In this document: piece by piece, positions 1-10,755 of the stretch
How the letters are laid out: each line of letters starts with the position of its first letter
Position numbering within the stretch: position 1 is the first letter of the stretch
NCBI RefSeq assembly: GCF_014839805.1
Contig: NC_051142.1
Coordinates: forward strand, 682,001-746,000
Source of the DNA: Manduca sexta
Lineage: Eukaryota; Arthropoda; Insecta; Lepidoptera; Sphingidae
DNA: 64,000 nucleotides
Reading direction: 5' to 3'
The notes under the pieces: model-generated
Told to the model about the DNA's origin: nothing
Database searches by the model: none
Seen by the model: only the letters and a program-made list of their open reading frames with translations
Position numbers and translations under genes: made by a program

Positions 1-1531
1 TATTTACAAGGAAAGACGTTTGTAATCAAATAAGTGATTGGTTGGTCCACGTTTGTGGTCATATTTCATAAACGCCGTGTCAGTGTCGTTTGGCGTCGAT
101 TTACATCCGTGTTTGCATGTTTACTACTGCCAACAATTGTACCGTGGTACTCAGCGCCATTTTATTGTTATGTCTAAATAATAAGTTGAACAAGGCACAA
201 TGTTGAGTGGATTTTAATAAGTAGTGATTGCATACCGTAATCGCATTAGTTTGGCATTTTAGAGATCATTACAGTTACAACCGCCGTGAGTGCAATTTGC
301 GGTCCCGATGACACCCTAATAGTAAGCCCATACAAATTTTGCACCGGCAAGTGCAATCAATTTTAATTTTATATTCATTAATGTTTCAGAGCCCAAATTA
401 AGGTGACAAATAAGATTTATGAGTCTCACATTGCCGCAAGATTTTTGTCGTCAATCATAAAACCCAAATCACGAAAGCGCATCAAAGTGCATGGACCTTT
501 CACAGTCAATTACGACACAAAAGACGGTTACGATTTAAAAATCGAACGCTAGTCGCGACCAATCAAGGATGACGGTTGCAGCTGCGTTCAGGAATTCGTT
601 GAGAAATCGTCGCGGTTTGAATAATTTATCATCAGTCCGTCACCAACCATTGTTGATGGTTGACCATTGAGCGTTATTGCTTGAGAATATTAAATTGTAC
701 ATGTCTATGCTCAACACTGTCTATGGTATGATAATACGAGCTACTGCGGGATTTTCCAATGTCCATATAAGGCTGCTTTGATTTTAACTGCGGTGGAACT
801 TAACTTTGATTGTATAGATGAACTTTTAATCTTTTCAAATAAAGTTGTAAAACTAAAATGTCCTTAAATATAATTAAATATTTGCTCAATTTATGTATTT
901 TGAGTATGAACGTTCCTGTAGTCGAATCATTTAATTATGAGATTTGAAGAATCTTCGTTAGGTAAGACTGTGTTAAAGCGGCGCTATGGTGCAGGGAATA
1001 ACAGCCTAGAGTTTGTTTCACCCTTGTATTCCATCTTTGACAATTGAAACTTAATAAAACTAAATACATATTTTAAAATTACTTTGTTATTGGCAATAAC
1101 AGTTTATTCCATGCATTTTACATTGACTTGCACGGCGCGCCTTTATCTTTTTTTTTACATGCATAGAAGCTTTTATTGTGTCACCAAATGTAGGAAACGC
1201 TTCTACTTGTCGAACTACATACAATGAGAAAAAATATTTATAGCATAGGTAAAGAGGGAAGAATGCATAATTAATCTTCCAAATAAGATTAACAACAGGA
1301 AGTTGTTGTGAATTGAGTGTAGCGTTTTATAACCTCAGTTGGTTTAATGTAGCGTAAATAAAGACCATATTTAATGGACTGATTTATCGTCTAGTGAAAG
1401 CAGCTTAGCTTATTGTTAGATCTACATTGTTTTAAATTAAACGTCTGTTCTCTGTAGCCAATGCGATGGTATTGATAAACTTGGTTTATTTACAAAGTAC
1501 TGCTGCCTCTCTCGAGTCTTAAATGTATACA
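1..1531. repeat. Left arm of a 1.5-kb inverted duplication
   Basis: The reverse complement of this whole segment reappears at 57361-58878. It matches most positions, with scattered substitutions and small indels. Base 1 pairs with about 58878, and base 1531, the last base before the gap, pairs with 57361. Shared blocks include the antisense of ATGGCGCTGAGTACCACGG near 150 and GTGACGGACTGATGATAAAT near 640. I see no transposon terminus, poly-A tail or coding frame, so it does not look like a mobile element. It may continue left of the window and into the gap. It is either an allelic contig placed in inverted orientation or a true inverted segmental duplication. Confidence 0.93.
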
Positions 1532-2031
1532 NNNNNNNNNNNNNNNNNNNNNNNNNNNNNNNNNNNNNNNNNNNNNNNNNNNNNNNNNNNNNNNNNNNNN
1601 NNNNNNNNNNNNNNNNNNNNNNNNNNNNNNNNNNNNNNNNNNNNNNNNNNNNNNNNNNNNNNNNNNNNNNNNNNNNNNNNNNNNNNNNNNNNNNNNNNNN
1701 NNNNNNNNNNNNNNNNNNNNNNNNNNNNNNNNNNNNNNNNNNNNNNNNNNNNNNNNNNNNNNNNNNNNNNNNNNNNNNNNNNNNNNNNNNNNNNNNNNNN
1801 NNNNNNNNNNNNNNNNNNNNNNNNNNNNNNNNNNNNNNNNNNNNNNNNNNNNNNNNNNNNNNNNNNNNNNNNNNNNNNNNNNNNNNNNNNNNNNNNNNNN
1901 NNNNNNNNNNNNNNNNNNNNNNNNNNNNNNNNNNNNNNNNNNNNNNNNNNNNNNNNNNNNNNNNNNNNNNNNNNNNNNNNNNNNNNNNNNNNNNNNNNNN
2001 NNNNNNNNNNNNNNNNNNNNNNNNNNNNNNN
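1532..2031. other. Assembly gap of exactly 500 N
   Basis: Exactly 500 ambiguous bases occur here. A round fixed length is a scaffolding placeholder, so the real distance and even the orientation across it are uncertain. An open frame that seems to span it is meaningless. Confidence 0.99.
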
Positions 2032-2749
2032 TTCCTTTTTCTAATCTAATTACCCCATGCTTCTTTATTTTTTAATTTCCTGGATTTTTACAATCTCAAG
2101 TTTACTGCAATTTTAAGTAATAAGTAAGAAAAGCTCTATTAAAACAATACGCAAAGAAACTAACTTACTACATTTATATCTACCAATTTTCTTAATCGTA
2201 CTGGACTGCGAAAGGTGATTCATGCGACAGTATGTCTGTTTCTAGTAAACCTCGGCGATATGCATCCGCCGCGAGATAGACATTGGCTATTTATGTCCAC
2301 ATTAACTACGTACTATATTTGAGCATTAACGACACTTTTATTTTTTAGCACACTTTCTACTGAACATTACGATCTATCTTGGATAATTTAAGAGATTATA
2401 GTAATGATATTAATGTTGTCTAATGCTCGGGCTACAGTAAGGTTAATGCTTATTGTCGGAATACATATGATTTGAAAATTCTGCCATGAATTAAAGTCAA
2501 ATGCCAAATCAAACGGCAAAATTCAAAAGATATTTTTGCTAAAATATTGCAGTACCTAAGCCATGAACTTCACTGACGCTTAAGTCACAAGTAATGCAAT
2601 AGGTAATTAATTTTAGATGTTCATGTGACTCCAGTATATAAGACGAGTACACTATGTGTTTCTTGCGCCTTTGTTCGCGTTAAATAATTTTCCCAATACT
2701 AAAATTCCTAAAGGGCGCGGAGCGCCATTTATTTAAAAAATTCCTTGAA
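2032..2749. other. AT-rich DNA, no gene seen
   Basis: Both strands have frequent stops and there is no recognisable repeat terminus. The only local structure is a small GC hairpin, GGCGC-GGA-GCGCC, near 2713. Confidence 0.6.
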
Positions 2750-3345
2750 ATTAAACTAATTTTTCGGATTCTATCGCGGTTTTTTGTTTTTTATTTTTCT
2801 CCCGACGTTTCGAAGACTTTGCAGCCTTCATGGTCCGGGGACTGAGGTGTTGTTCATCCGCAAAGTCAAGTTACAATATCTACCTACATTTTACAATTAT
2901 ACAACTTTTTTAAATTTTTAGCTGTTGGTGGTCCGATCTACGCAGAATGAGCTCACAGTGTCTTGAAGTCTGGCAGCCGGTCTTTTGGGTTCCGATTTAA
3001 TTAAATGTAGAACTGGATCCCAGGCGAGCAAGCTTCAACCATCTTCCCTATTGAAATTAGGATGTTTTTTAATTTCAATGGGATGATTCGCGAGGCTATT
3101 GAAATTAAAAAACATCCTAATTTCAATAGGGAAGATGGTTGGAAGCTTGCAACCTGGGATCAAGTTCTACATTATCGGAACCCAACTGTGCCATGAATAA
3201 GATTATAACAAGAGGCAAAAAATTGTAAAATGTAAGGTAGATATTGTAACTTTGACTTTGCGGGACCAGTACCCAAAGAAAACTGCAATCGGCGTCGGGA
3301 GAAACAAAAAGAGAATCCGAAATGGAGTTTAATTTCAATGTCTAA
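2750..3345. mobile_element. Fold-back element, CGAAACGTCGGG family (copy A)
   Basis: The two halves are inverted copies of one another. The left half carries TATCGCGG then CTCCCGACGTTTCGAAGAC, with the family phrase GCAGCCTTCATGGTC. The right half runs the same landmarks in reverse and ends in the family's TCTAACATTCGCG end. The centre is a perfect 44-bp inverted repeat (3036-3079 with 3098-3141) around an 18-nt loop. Other copies lie at 10510, 12300, 24187, 25100, 37575 and 63945. No protein is encoded. The family may be a short non-autonomous retroposon, possibly Penelope-like, because copy B has a long target duplication. That class assignment is inference. Confidence 0.75.
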
Positions 3346-3397
3346 CATTCGCGTAAATATAAGAAATCATTATAAAAATTCCTGTATATTCCATGGA

Positions 3398-3600
3398 TGC
3401 AAATTACCGAGATAAAAAGTGCCGAGATAAAATGTTAATCCAGGACATGTCTATACATGTCACATAAATTCTGGCACACGGATAGCCGTGTGCCAAATTT
3501 CATATAGATCCATTTAGTTGTTTCTGCATTTACTTACATACATAGAAACATCCAAATATATTCAAACGTTCACATTTATAATATACATAAGTAAGATAAG
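3398..3600 (+). mobile_element. Dispersed Helitron/LINE-type remnant (family R)
   Basis: It contains ATGTTAATCCAGGACATG, then GTGTGCCAAATTTCATA, a Helitron-like 'upstream of CCATTTAG...TTTCTGC' block and ACATCCAAATATATTC. The same order recurs at 41655-41850 and 43640-43850. This copy includes a 22-bp hairpin at 3473-3494 (9-bp stem GGCACACGG, loop ATAG), apparently a local duplication of the family's CCGTGTGCC motif. It is non-coding. The superfamily is not certain. Confidence 0.6.
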
Positions 3601-4087
3601 ATTAAATGTGTTCACTGACGGCGATAGGTATAACGTTTTATCATGGACTTGGTCAGGAACTAAATACAGCAACTCATCATCTTTAGAATACCTCTACTCC
3701 GTCGCATCTCCATTCTCACAATTATTGTAAATAGACCTCGTTCTAATTACTGACCGCAGGTTTTGCAAGCATACGCATTTCAAGTATCGAGTAATGATTT
3801 TGTGGAACACGTTATGGCAAATACTACGGACGCGGATACAACATCGATTAGCCTCAATTGCTACAAGGCAACCCACCTTACCTGGACCTTCCCTCTCTAT
3901 CCTTCCTTCAATATAATTCATATGACAGATAAGAACAGAAGGTAATATACACATATCGTCATATTGGAATCGCCACTTATTCCATCAGATACGCATTCCA
4001 TATCTTCAGCGTGGAATGAAAGCGTTAAGGGAATAACAATAGAGTTCGAATTTATTGCTAGGGCAGAAAGCGTGGATTTATTGTGCT
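3601..4087. other. No supported gene
   Basis: Short frames of 60-86 codons occur on both strands but overlap each other and show no splice, start or domain evidence. No repeat was recognised. Confidence 0.5.
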
Positions 4088-4100
4088 GATACGAATATGG

Positions 4101-4367
4101 TGACTGCCTTGGTGGCATAGTTGTACTGCATGCGCGGTAGGGCAGCGTTCTGAGGTCCTGGGTTCGAATCCCGGCCGAGAAAAAGTGACATTTGAGTTTT
4201 CTAGTTAACATCAGCCCGGAATCTAAAATTTGTGTCCGATATTGCGATTTGCGATATACAATATATCATATCATGAGACGGAACACACTTGGCGTAAAGT
4301 TTGTGCCGTGGTTGTGTTTTGCATACCCCCTTCGGAGATAAATGCGTGATGATGTGTGTGTGCGTGT
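4101..4367 (+). mobile_element. tRNA-derived SINE with 11-13 bp target duplication
   Basis: The head is tRNA-like and carries a perfect RNA polymerase III B-box (GGTTCGAATCC) near 4163. The body includes CATGAGACGGAACACACTTGG. The tail is CTTCGGAGATAAATGCGTG followed by a TG-rich simple repeat. The insertion is flanked by GATACGAATATGG (4088-4100) and GATACGAATATAGG (4368-4381), a target-site duplication made by LINE-mediated retroposition. Related copies or tails are at 7440-7620 (minus), 13740-13810, 17051-17325 and 17590-17895 (minus). It has no coding capacity. It is not a functional tRNA gene because the cloverleaf is degraded and fused to a SINE body. Confidence 0.88.
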
Positions 4368-4381
4368 GATACGAATATAGG

Positions 4382-5941
4382 TTTTTTAAGTTATGTGGGG
4401 GGTCGCGGGGAATAAGTAAAAAGTTTTGTTAAATTCAAACATATTCGAACGACTACAATATACATCATAGCTATAGTTCTCCTTAATCCAATTGCCGAGT
4501 ACATATTGTCTTTATTTCATTATGCTTGCTACTAAGATTAAGGAAAACTAAACGTGGTTATTCGTTATTTAGAATTTAAATTTACGAATTTAATGAAACT
4601 AGTGACTGATGTTGATGGCGATAATGCTTCTGTACTATTAATACATCTCATCATAGGCTGCCTCATTGAAAGGTACAATAATAAAATTAATTATAATTGG
4701 CATCGTCCCTAAATTTTCTTTCACAACAAAGCGCACCACAAAGTCTACTATTTCCTGCGACGACCTACATATCACAACTTTATAACCGAAATTTATTTAT
4801 GTTTACAATCTCAAACACATTTAATTTTAGGTTCAAAAGAGGTTTATAAACGCGGAAGACAGTATTTATAGAATTTCGTTCCATAAATTAGTTAGAATTT
4901 TATTGTGTCGTAACAGAAGTTACGTTTTGATACGAAACAAATTGGTTAGAGCAGAAGTCGTCTGGTCTGACATCGCCGCGGGCGGTATTGCACGACCGAT
5001 GACTATGATCCGACTATTTGACGCTTAAATATAGTTATGGGAATTGTGAATTGCAGGAAAATGATGAAATAAAACCTCGGAATACTTAGATATGACAAGT
5101 GAATATCTATGTTAAATTTATTTTAGGAAATTTTACAGACAAATTATATCAATAGAGGTTAAACACAAGATATAGTCCTATGCTAATTACAAATCTTCGT
5201 CAGTAAATTACCAAGTAGTACTTAAAGGCTTATACTGTTAAATTGAAAAATATTAAATAAGGTGTATTGCATGTACATTTATAAGAGAGGAAGTGAAGGT
5301 TGTTGAAATAAAAGAAAAAATACATTTATGAAAGATACCGGTCAAACTAAAGAAACGTAAATATTAAAGAAAAATGCCTCATAAATCACGCTGATCCCTA
5401 AATGTCGGATCGTATATCAAAGTTAAATTGATATAGGTGGACTCCCCATAATAAATCGATATCGACCTTGATGCTTGCATTTAAAACCAATGATTGTAAT
5501 TGGTATATTTAATCGGATAGATCTAGAATTTAAATTTGATTTGAAAATGGAATAATGGATTAAGCAATTCAAACTTTTCTATTTGTCAAAATAGTTTGCA
5601 TTGATGTTGATCTTCGAAGATTCGTTAGAGGCATGAAGCTAAACTTAGGCACAAAACTAAAGTAGAGGGTTCCTATTACAAAAGCAATTAGACCACATCG
5701 TGTTGAAACCGGCATAACAATCGTATCGAGAGCAACAATAATCGCGGATTAATTGAAACAATGAAGAAAACTTTCGAGGCGGTCTGATTAGCCTCTGCCA
5801 TTGTTTGAATATTTCAAAGGAAATGTAAATACCTTTCCTCTTGGATTGTGGAATTTAAATGTGGTAAAATCTTCAAAACGTGTGGCCTATGAATGACCAA
5901 TAACAGGTGGATAATAGTGACTGCATGATTAAACTAAAATT
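4382..5941. other. AT-rich DNA, no gene or repeat recognised
   Basis: Stops are dense in all frames. I see no TIR, hairpin-CTAG end, SINE box or poly-A retroposon tail. Confidence 0.5.
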
Positions 5942-5987
5942 AAATTTAATAGGATGTTGACCCTAGGGTCAACATCCTATTAAATTT
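5942..5987. repeat. 46-bp perfect palindrome with no spacer
   Basis: The sequence is exactly self-complementary about the centre of CCCTAGGG (5961-5968). Each arm reads AATTTAATAGGATGTTGA outward to inward. A further AT-rich stretch continues the symmetry with one indel. It would extrude as a cruciform. It may be the core of a small fold-back element or a head-to-head duplication. Confidence 0.95.
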
Positions 5988-6589
5988 TAATTTTTAAACC
6001 CTAGGTTTAATCTAGTTAGCTGCAATAGTTTATGGACTTTTTTCAGTATACAAAATGCAACAACACTCTTTCATTTGACGTTGATTGTTTGTAAAACAGC
6101 AGTTCCCACCAATGACGAGCTGGCCCAATTATGTTGCACACAAATTTATACAGCAAGCCTTTAATAAATATGTTAGAATCCATAATAAGAAGATAAACAC
6201 TTCTGAATTGGTCGAAAACAATTAAAAACCGAAACAATGAATTCAACTATCACTGCAATAATGTATTGAAAAATCTTTGTGGAACTAGTTTTTGCGGTCG
6301 TGTGATGTGCACGCGATCGTGAGCGAAGACATTTCTCACTCACGCTCAACTCTTTATGACTGCGCCGTGATGTTTTAATGGGAGCGAAGATTCACGTTGC
6401 ACTTAATCATTTTTAACAGCAAGGAAAGTGACTACTTGAGGCCATAAGGTATAGATATATGTCTTATCATAGAGTAGATTATAATATGAGATATTGACCT
6501 CACGTATTACCTGTAGACGTGCTCCAAGGAGAGTGTCTTATTTGGTCTTTCGAAATGAGCCACAATGCACAGTTTAATCTATTTCTTCT
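5988..6589. other. No supported gene
   Basis: A slightly GC-richer patch (6295-6420) holds CACGCGATCGTGAGCG and CTCACTCACGCTC, but no splice or coding evidence accompanies it. Confidence 0.45.
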
Positions 6590-6740
6590 TATTCTTCTTC
6601 AGCCTTTGAAGTCCACTGCTGAACACAGACATTATCCAAGGAAACACTAGAGACTTCCTCGCCCTCACACCCACCACTACAACTCCTGTAAGCCAGGATC
6701 AGCAATGACACGCATTTTATGACATCGAGTGGTAAAGTCC
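6590..6740 (+). mobile_element. Dispersed lepidopteran repeat fragment
   Basis: It contains TGAAGTCCACTGCTGAACA followed by a diverged GCCAGGATCAGCAATGACACG. A second fragment of the same family is at 8615-8720. The phrase 'GTCCACTGCTGAACATAGGCCTC' is a familiar moth LINE-type consensus, recalled here from general knowledge. This copy is short, decayed and non-coding. Confidence 0.55.
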
Positions 6741-7249
6741 GGCAAGTATGAAGAAACAATAATATATAAAAGAAATACTAATATATACTCTACTGTCCAC
6801 GGAAAAAATATGCGAATTAGCAACTTTGTTGTTACGTATTCTACATATTTACAGATTGATAAGACTCATAAGTTTCCGCTGGCATGGATAAAATTCATGG
6901 TTCATGGATAAAATTGACGTACTTGCTAGTCTGTTTGTTTTCTATTTTAAATAAAATCATTTAACGACTGACGCTGTAGTTTAAGTACTTTGTGGAGTCC
7001 CCTTTGATTGATAAAAACTATCTTTCCAGGTTATTACATTTTGTGAACGTGAGTTATCGTCTATTATAATATAAATATATAGAGCCTTATTAATATTTAA
7101 AAGAATAGACAAGAAAATCTTTATGAGATATATATCTATTACTCTACTTACTTCATAACTGACAAGCGTGATGATATGCTATCCGTCAAACGTATTGAAT
7201 AAATTCCTCGCGAGCGGTAAAGTGTCGTTCCACAATCTGGTAATGAGAG

Positions 7250-7375
7250 GCAGCATGCCGCCACGTCGGCCTATTTCAAACGACCATAATCGAGCCTGCT
7301 CCTTTGATCTATCAATCAGCGATTAGCTATGCGCGTGCGCAGCTGGAACGCGGCCGTACTGCCTTGTGAGTGTGG
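7250..7375. promoter_or_regulatory. GC-richer block with NRF-1-like site
   Basis: In otherwise AT-rich DNA this block contains GCGCGTGCGC, which matches the palindromic GCGCNTGCGC site of the NRF-1/Ewg family. Next to it is CAGCTG, an E-box. Downstream is CTTGTGAGTGTG, which could act as a splice donor. No coding frame is convincing. It could be a promoter, an enhancer or chance. Confidence 0.25.
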
Positions 7376-7439
7376 TATCCTATAGATAGTAGGGTTTGTG
7401 TAAAGTGAGATTTTTATAGGTTATTTGGGAGGATAAAAC

Positions 7440-7620
7440 GCCACAAAACCAACCCCTGAAAAAACAAACACACATCACGCCTCTACCTTCGAAAGGGAAG
7501 GTAGAGTTGTAACCAGATAACCATTTTTCGCTATGTCTGTTCCGTCCCATGAAGAACAGAGGGCAGACCTATCGTCATATCTCCGAAAATACACGTTCAT
7601 GTATTAAGTGTAGTTTAAAA
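7440..7620 (-). mobile_element. SINE 3' part, minus strand
   Basis: Read on the minus strand it has the same landmarks as the SINE at 4101: GGGACGGAACAGACATAGCG, then CTTTCGAAGGTAGAGG, then GCGTGATGTGTGTTTG. The tRNA-like head is missing or unrecognisable. It is non-coding. Confidence 0.65.
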
Positions 7621-8614
7621 ATGTTACAACACGAAATTATCTAATAAGATTAAATCTCTAGTTACACTACCGCCTCACATTTGTGTAATATTTACCTCTA
7701 AAAATATAATGCATCCGCTCATAGAGATAAGATAATATCTTCCGATGTCGAAACGTATGTAGATTTCATGCACCAAGAGTGTAAAAATGTCGGTCCCAAT
7801 TGTTGGTATATAGTCTTCATCATTTACTTATCTCTCTCCACAGCGCGCTGGATGCAACACATTTTAAAATATGTTGCGGAAAGAATTTGGTTGAATTTTC
7901 CCGATTGGCTGCTTGAATGTAACCCTATGAGGTCTTAATGTGTTTTAAGAATGAATAGGTATCTGAAATCTTTTCTACGTCTTCAGCAATTGGTTCAAGA
8001 TGTTTCGGTGGCGTAATTATACAAATGCGTTTTGACTACCGTCCTTACATCTCGAGTTTACCCGAATCAGGCAGCGATTATAGTTGCAGATTTTTTATAC
8101 AGGTCTGCTTATTCCTGAATAGGTTAAACATGATGCTATATACCTTAAACAGAGTTGACGCTTCTTGGGTGTTCTTTATCGAAGACACGTGTCAAAGCTA
8201 TCGCGATATCAAAGCAAAGCCGAGCGAAGACAATAGGTGTCCCGTTGTCACGTCCGATCGGGTGCATTGATCCCGATGCATCAGCCATTCGATACAGCGG
8301 CTTAGGTTACATTGTAAGGGCTGTGTCATAATGCATAATGCATGCTTGATACGTTACGTCATCACTCTAGTGCCAGAATTGGTGTGGGCTATTTACATCG
8401 AGTTATAGTAGGTCGGGTATCAGGTAATTCTTTTGTTTTGTAAAATGCCGTGGTAATTGTTGTGATTAAGGTTCATATTTGCATAATTTTAGTCTTTATC
8501 CCTGCTGTATTACAGGTATCATTATTGCTGAACGTAGAATGTTTTATCGCTGCCCACCTTCTGGATGAGGGTAGAACAGTAAGTAAGTCGAAAAATATTT
8601 ATTAATTATTAATT
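7621..8614. other. No supported gene
   Basis: An 81-codon frame (8025-8270) has no splice or domain support. Around 8200-8290 is a moderately GC-rich patch with GATCGGGTGCATTGATCCCG and two ATCAAAG/CAAAG motifs. It might be conserved non-coding DNA, but nothing in the window tests this. Confidence 0.4.
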
Positions 8615-8720
8615 ATCATCATCAACCATATGAAGTCCACTGCGGAACATAGACCTCTCCCGTAGATTTCTAAACCGACCTGTAAAAAGCGGACTGCATC
8701 GGCATAATGTACTACTAAAG
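8615..8720 (+). mobile_element. Dispersed lepidopteran repeat fragment, second copy
   Basis: ATCATCATCAACCATATGAA precedes GTCCACTGCGGAACATAGAC and CTCTCCCGTAGA, then a diverged AAGCGGACTGCATC. It is the same family as 6590-6740 and is 5'- and 3'-truncated. Confidence 0.6.
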
Positions 8721-9943
8721 AAGTTTATTTCCTAAAACATTTATAAAAATAAAAAATACATAATACTTAATTCATTTCTTTGTTGTTCAGTTATATAATA
8801 AAAGGCGTACTATACCGAAGTCCGATAGTAATAATAAAGAACTAATAAAGAATAAGCTAATAAAGAACTAACCGAAAAAAATAAAAATTGAATCAATAAA
8901 ATAAAAAGCAGTAAAATCGTAATCTTAAATATACTTGAATTTGGTCACAATTTGTTACATCAAATTGAATTTGATGTTGAATGGTTTGCATTTTTGCAAT
9001 TCCGTTACAAAAGTAGCTGCAATTTTATTATTTAATTTTAAATATCTCGATTTTCTACAGCTTTACTAAAGTCATTGACCAGTGAGGAAACGATTTCTAT
9101 TGTTGCTGCAAACACTACAGTTTAGTAGCATTATTTACATACAAAATGTTTTTTTTTTTAAAGCAAAGAGGTAGGTACACTTTTTTCTGGGTTTTATAAG
9201 CATATAAACTGTGTAGGAGTGGCTACGAACATAGCGAAATCGTTTCTATCGTATGCTTGAATATGTAGTCGGAATTGTTGCTCTGCTATTTAGAAAGGGC
9301 AAATGGAAGAAAGTAATTAAAATAAGTAAACGAAAAACTCCTTGTAACGTTTATTAAATACCTTATGTAATGTAATTGCTGGACATTATGACAATAATAT
9401 CGAATGTCTTGGGGTGACAAGAATGCAATGGCATTAATGGCATTTCATTAACAGGCACAGCGCCATCAGAAAGAGATTTGCTTGTCTTTCCGTTGCATAA
9501 AGAAACTTAAATAATACTTAAAAAGATTGTTATCGGTACATTCCAATTAAAATCGACGCCATGTGCAAAACGCTTAATAAATGGTTTCTCGGTAGAACGC
9601 GCACGTGGTTTACACTTCAGGTGAAGGTACCTTCCCAGAACACGATATATTGCTTAATAAAATACATTTGCTTACCGTATTAAATACGAATATTTATGCA
9701 AAATGAAATTTCTGAAATGTCAGAAGCGAAATTCGAAAAAGGAATATTTTGGTGCATGCCAGTAATGATTATATTAAATTTGAGTCGTATTCATGTGGTA
9801 TAATGCACATAATATTTAAACTTGGAATCAAGGACTTTCGTAACGGACTCTAATTATTTAGCGCACGTAGGTGTTTCTCGTGCAAATAAATACCATTGTG
9901 TATTTGACTATAATTTTTGATTTATTTGTGTACTTATTTTATT
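8721..9943. other. AT-rich DNA, no gene seen
   Basis: It contains low-complexity A/T runs and short direct repeats of AATAAAGAACTAA near 8830-8870. No coding or mobile-element signal was found. Confidence 0.5.
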
Positions 9944-10095
9944 CAGATAATATTTACCCCGAATTGTACCTAATAGGAAATATAAAGGTTCTCTTTTAAA
10001 TTGTATATTTTTAATTCTACAGATAATATTTACCCTGAATTGTACCTAAATAGGAAATATAAAGGTTTTCTTTTAAATTGTATATTTTTAGGTCT
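9944..10095. repeat. 76-bp tandem duplication
   Basis: Two adjacent units begin with CAGATAATATTTACCC at 9944 and 10020. They share GAATTGTACCTAATAGGAAA (with one inserted A in the second unit) and TTTTAAATTGTATATTTTTA. Only a few differences separate them, so the duplication is recent. It is non-coding. Confidence 0.93.
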
Positions 10096-10495
10096 ACTTT
10101 GATCACACTCGGTATATAGCGGTTTGGCTTCGCAGTCAACTTTAAAAAGGCAGTTATATTCTCTATGCAGTTAACTAGATGCATATCTGGTGACGTCATC
10201 ACATATTTCGAGCAATATGTAGAGCATATAAAGTATTTCATAAATATTCGCATCACGAGTTTCGAAAACAACCTTCTAGATATAAGTGATGAATATAGGA
10301 TGATACGTTAATACAGAACGTCTATATAATCTTATCTAAAAATGGGATAAAGATAGCGTGTTCTTGAGAAACAAAATAAGGAAGATATGGGCATAATTTT
10401 GCATAAACATTTTATCAAATAATAGCGACAAACTCGAAATTGTGAAATAAATTGTAGATTTTATTTAAATACATTTTGAAATCTTCATCTTTTGA
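10096..10495. other. No supported gene
   Basis: An 84-codon minus-strand frame overlaps the 76-bp repeat and is not credible as a gene. Confidence 0.5.
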
Positions 10496-10509
10496 ATTAG
10501 TAATATGTT

Positions 10510-10741
10510 TAAATTAAACTATTTTACGAATTTTATCGCGGTTTTAATATTTTACTTTTCTCCCGACGTTTCGAAGACTTTCAGCCTTCATGGCCTTCAT
10601 GGACCTTCTTAGTTCCCCCCGTGACCATGAAGGCTGCAAAGTCTTCGAAACGTCGGGAGAAAAGTAAAACAATAAAACCGCGATAAAATTCGTAAAATAG
10701 TTTAATTTAAATGTTTAACATTCGCGTAACTTAAGAAAATC
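10510..10741. mobile_element. Fold-back element with 14-bp target duplication (copy B)
   Basis: This is the cleanest copy of the CGAAACGTCGGG family. The left arm (about 10510-10600) runs AAATTAAACTATTTTACGAA, TATCGCGG, CTCCCGACGTTTCGAAGAC, CAGCCTTCATGG. The right arm (about 10624-10710) is its near-perfect reverse complement around a loop of about 20 nt. A further ATTCGCGTAAC end follows. ATTAGTAATATGTT is present on both sides (10496-10509 and 10742-10755). A 14-bp duplication is longer than DNA transposons usually make and fits target-primed insertion by a retroelement. It is non-coding. Confidence 0.85.
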
Positions 10742-10755
10742 ATTAGTAATATGTT

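Noticed and set aside
1523..2044. Apparent 173-codon open frame
   Set aside because: It consists almost entirely of the N gap and codes for nothing knowable.
4101..4190. Possible functional tRNA gene
   Set aside because: It has a good B-box but no convincing cloverleaf or anticodon arm. It is fused to a SINE body and flanked by target duplications.
10624..10670. Hammerhead-ribozyme-like motif (TGAAG...CGAAACGTC) in the fold-back family
   Set aside because: Penelope-like elements can carry hammerheads, but the CTGANGA core is broken at two fixed positions and GAAG/CTTC pair with each other instead, so the fold is not supported.
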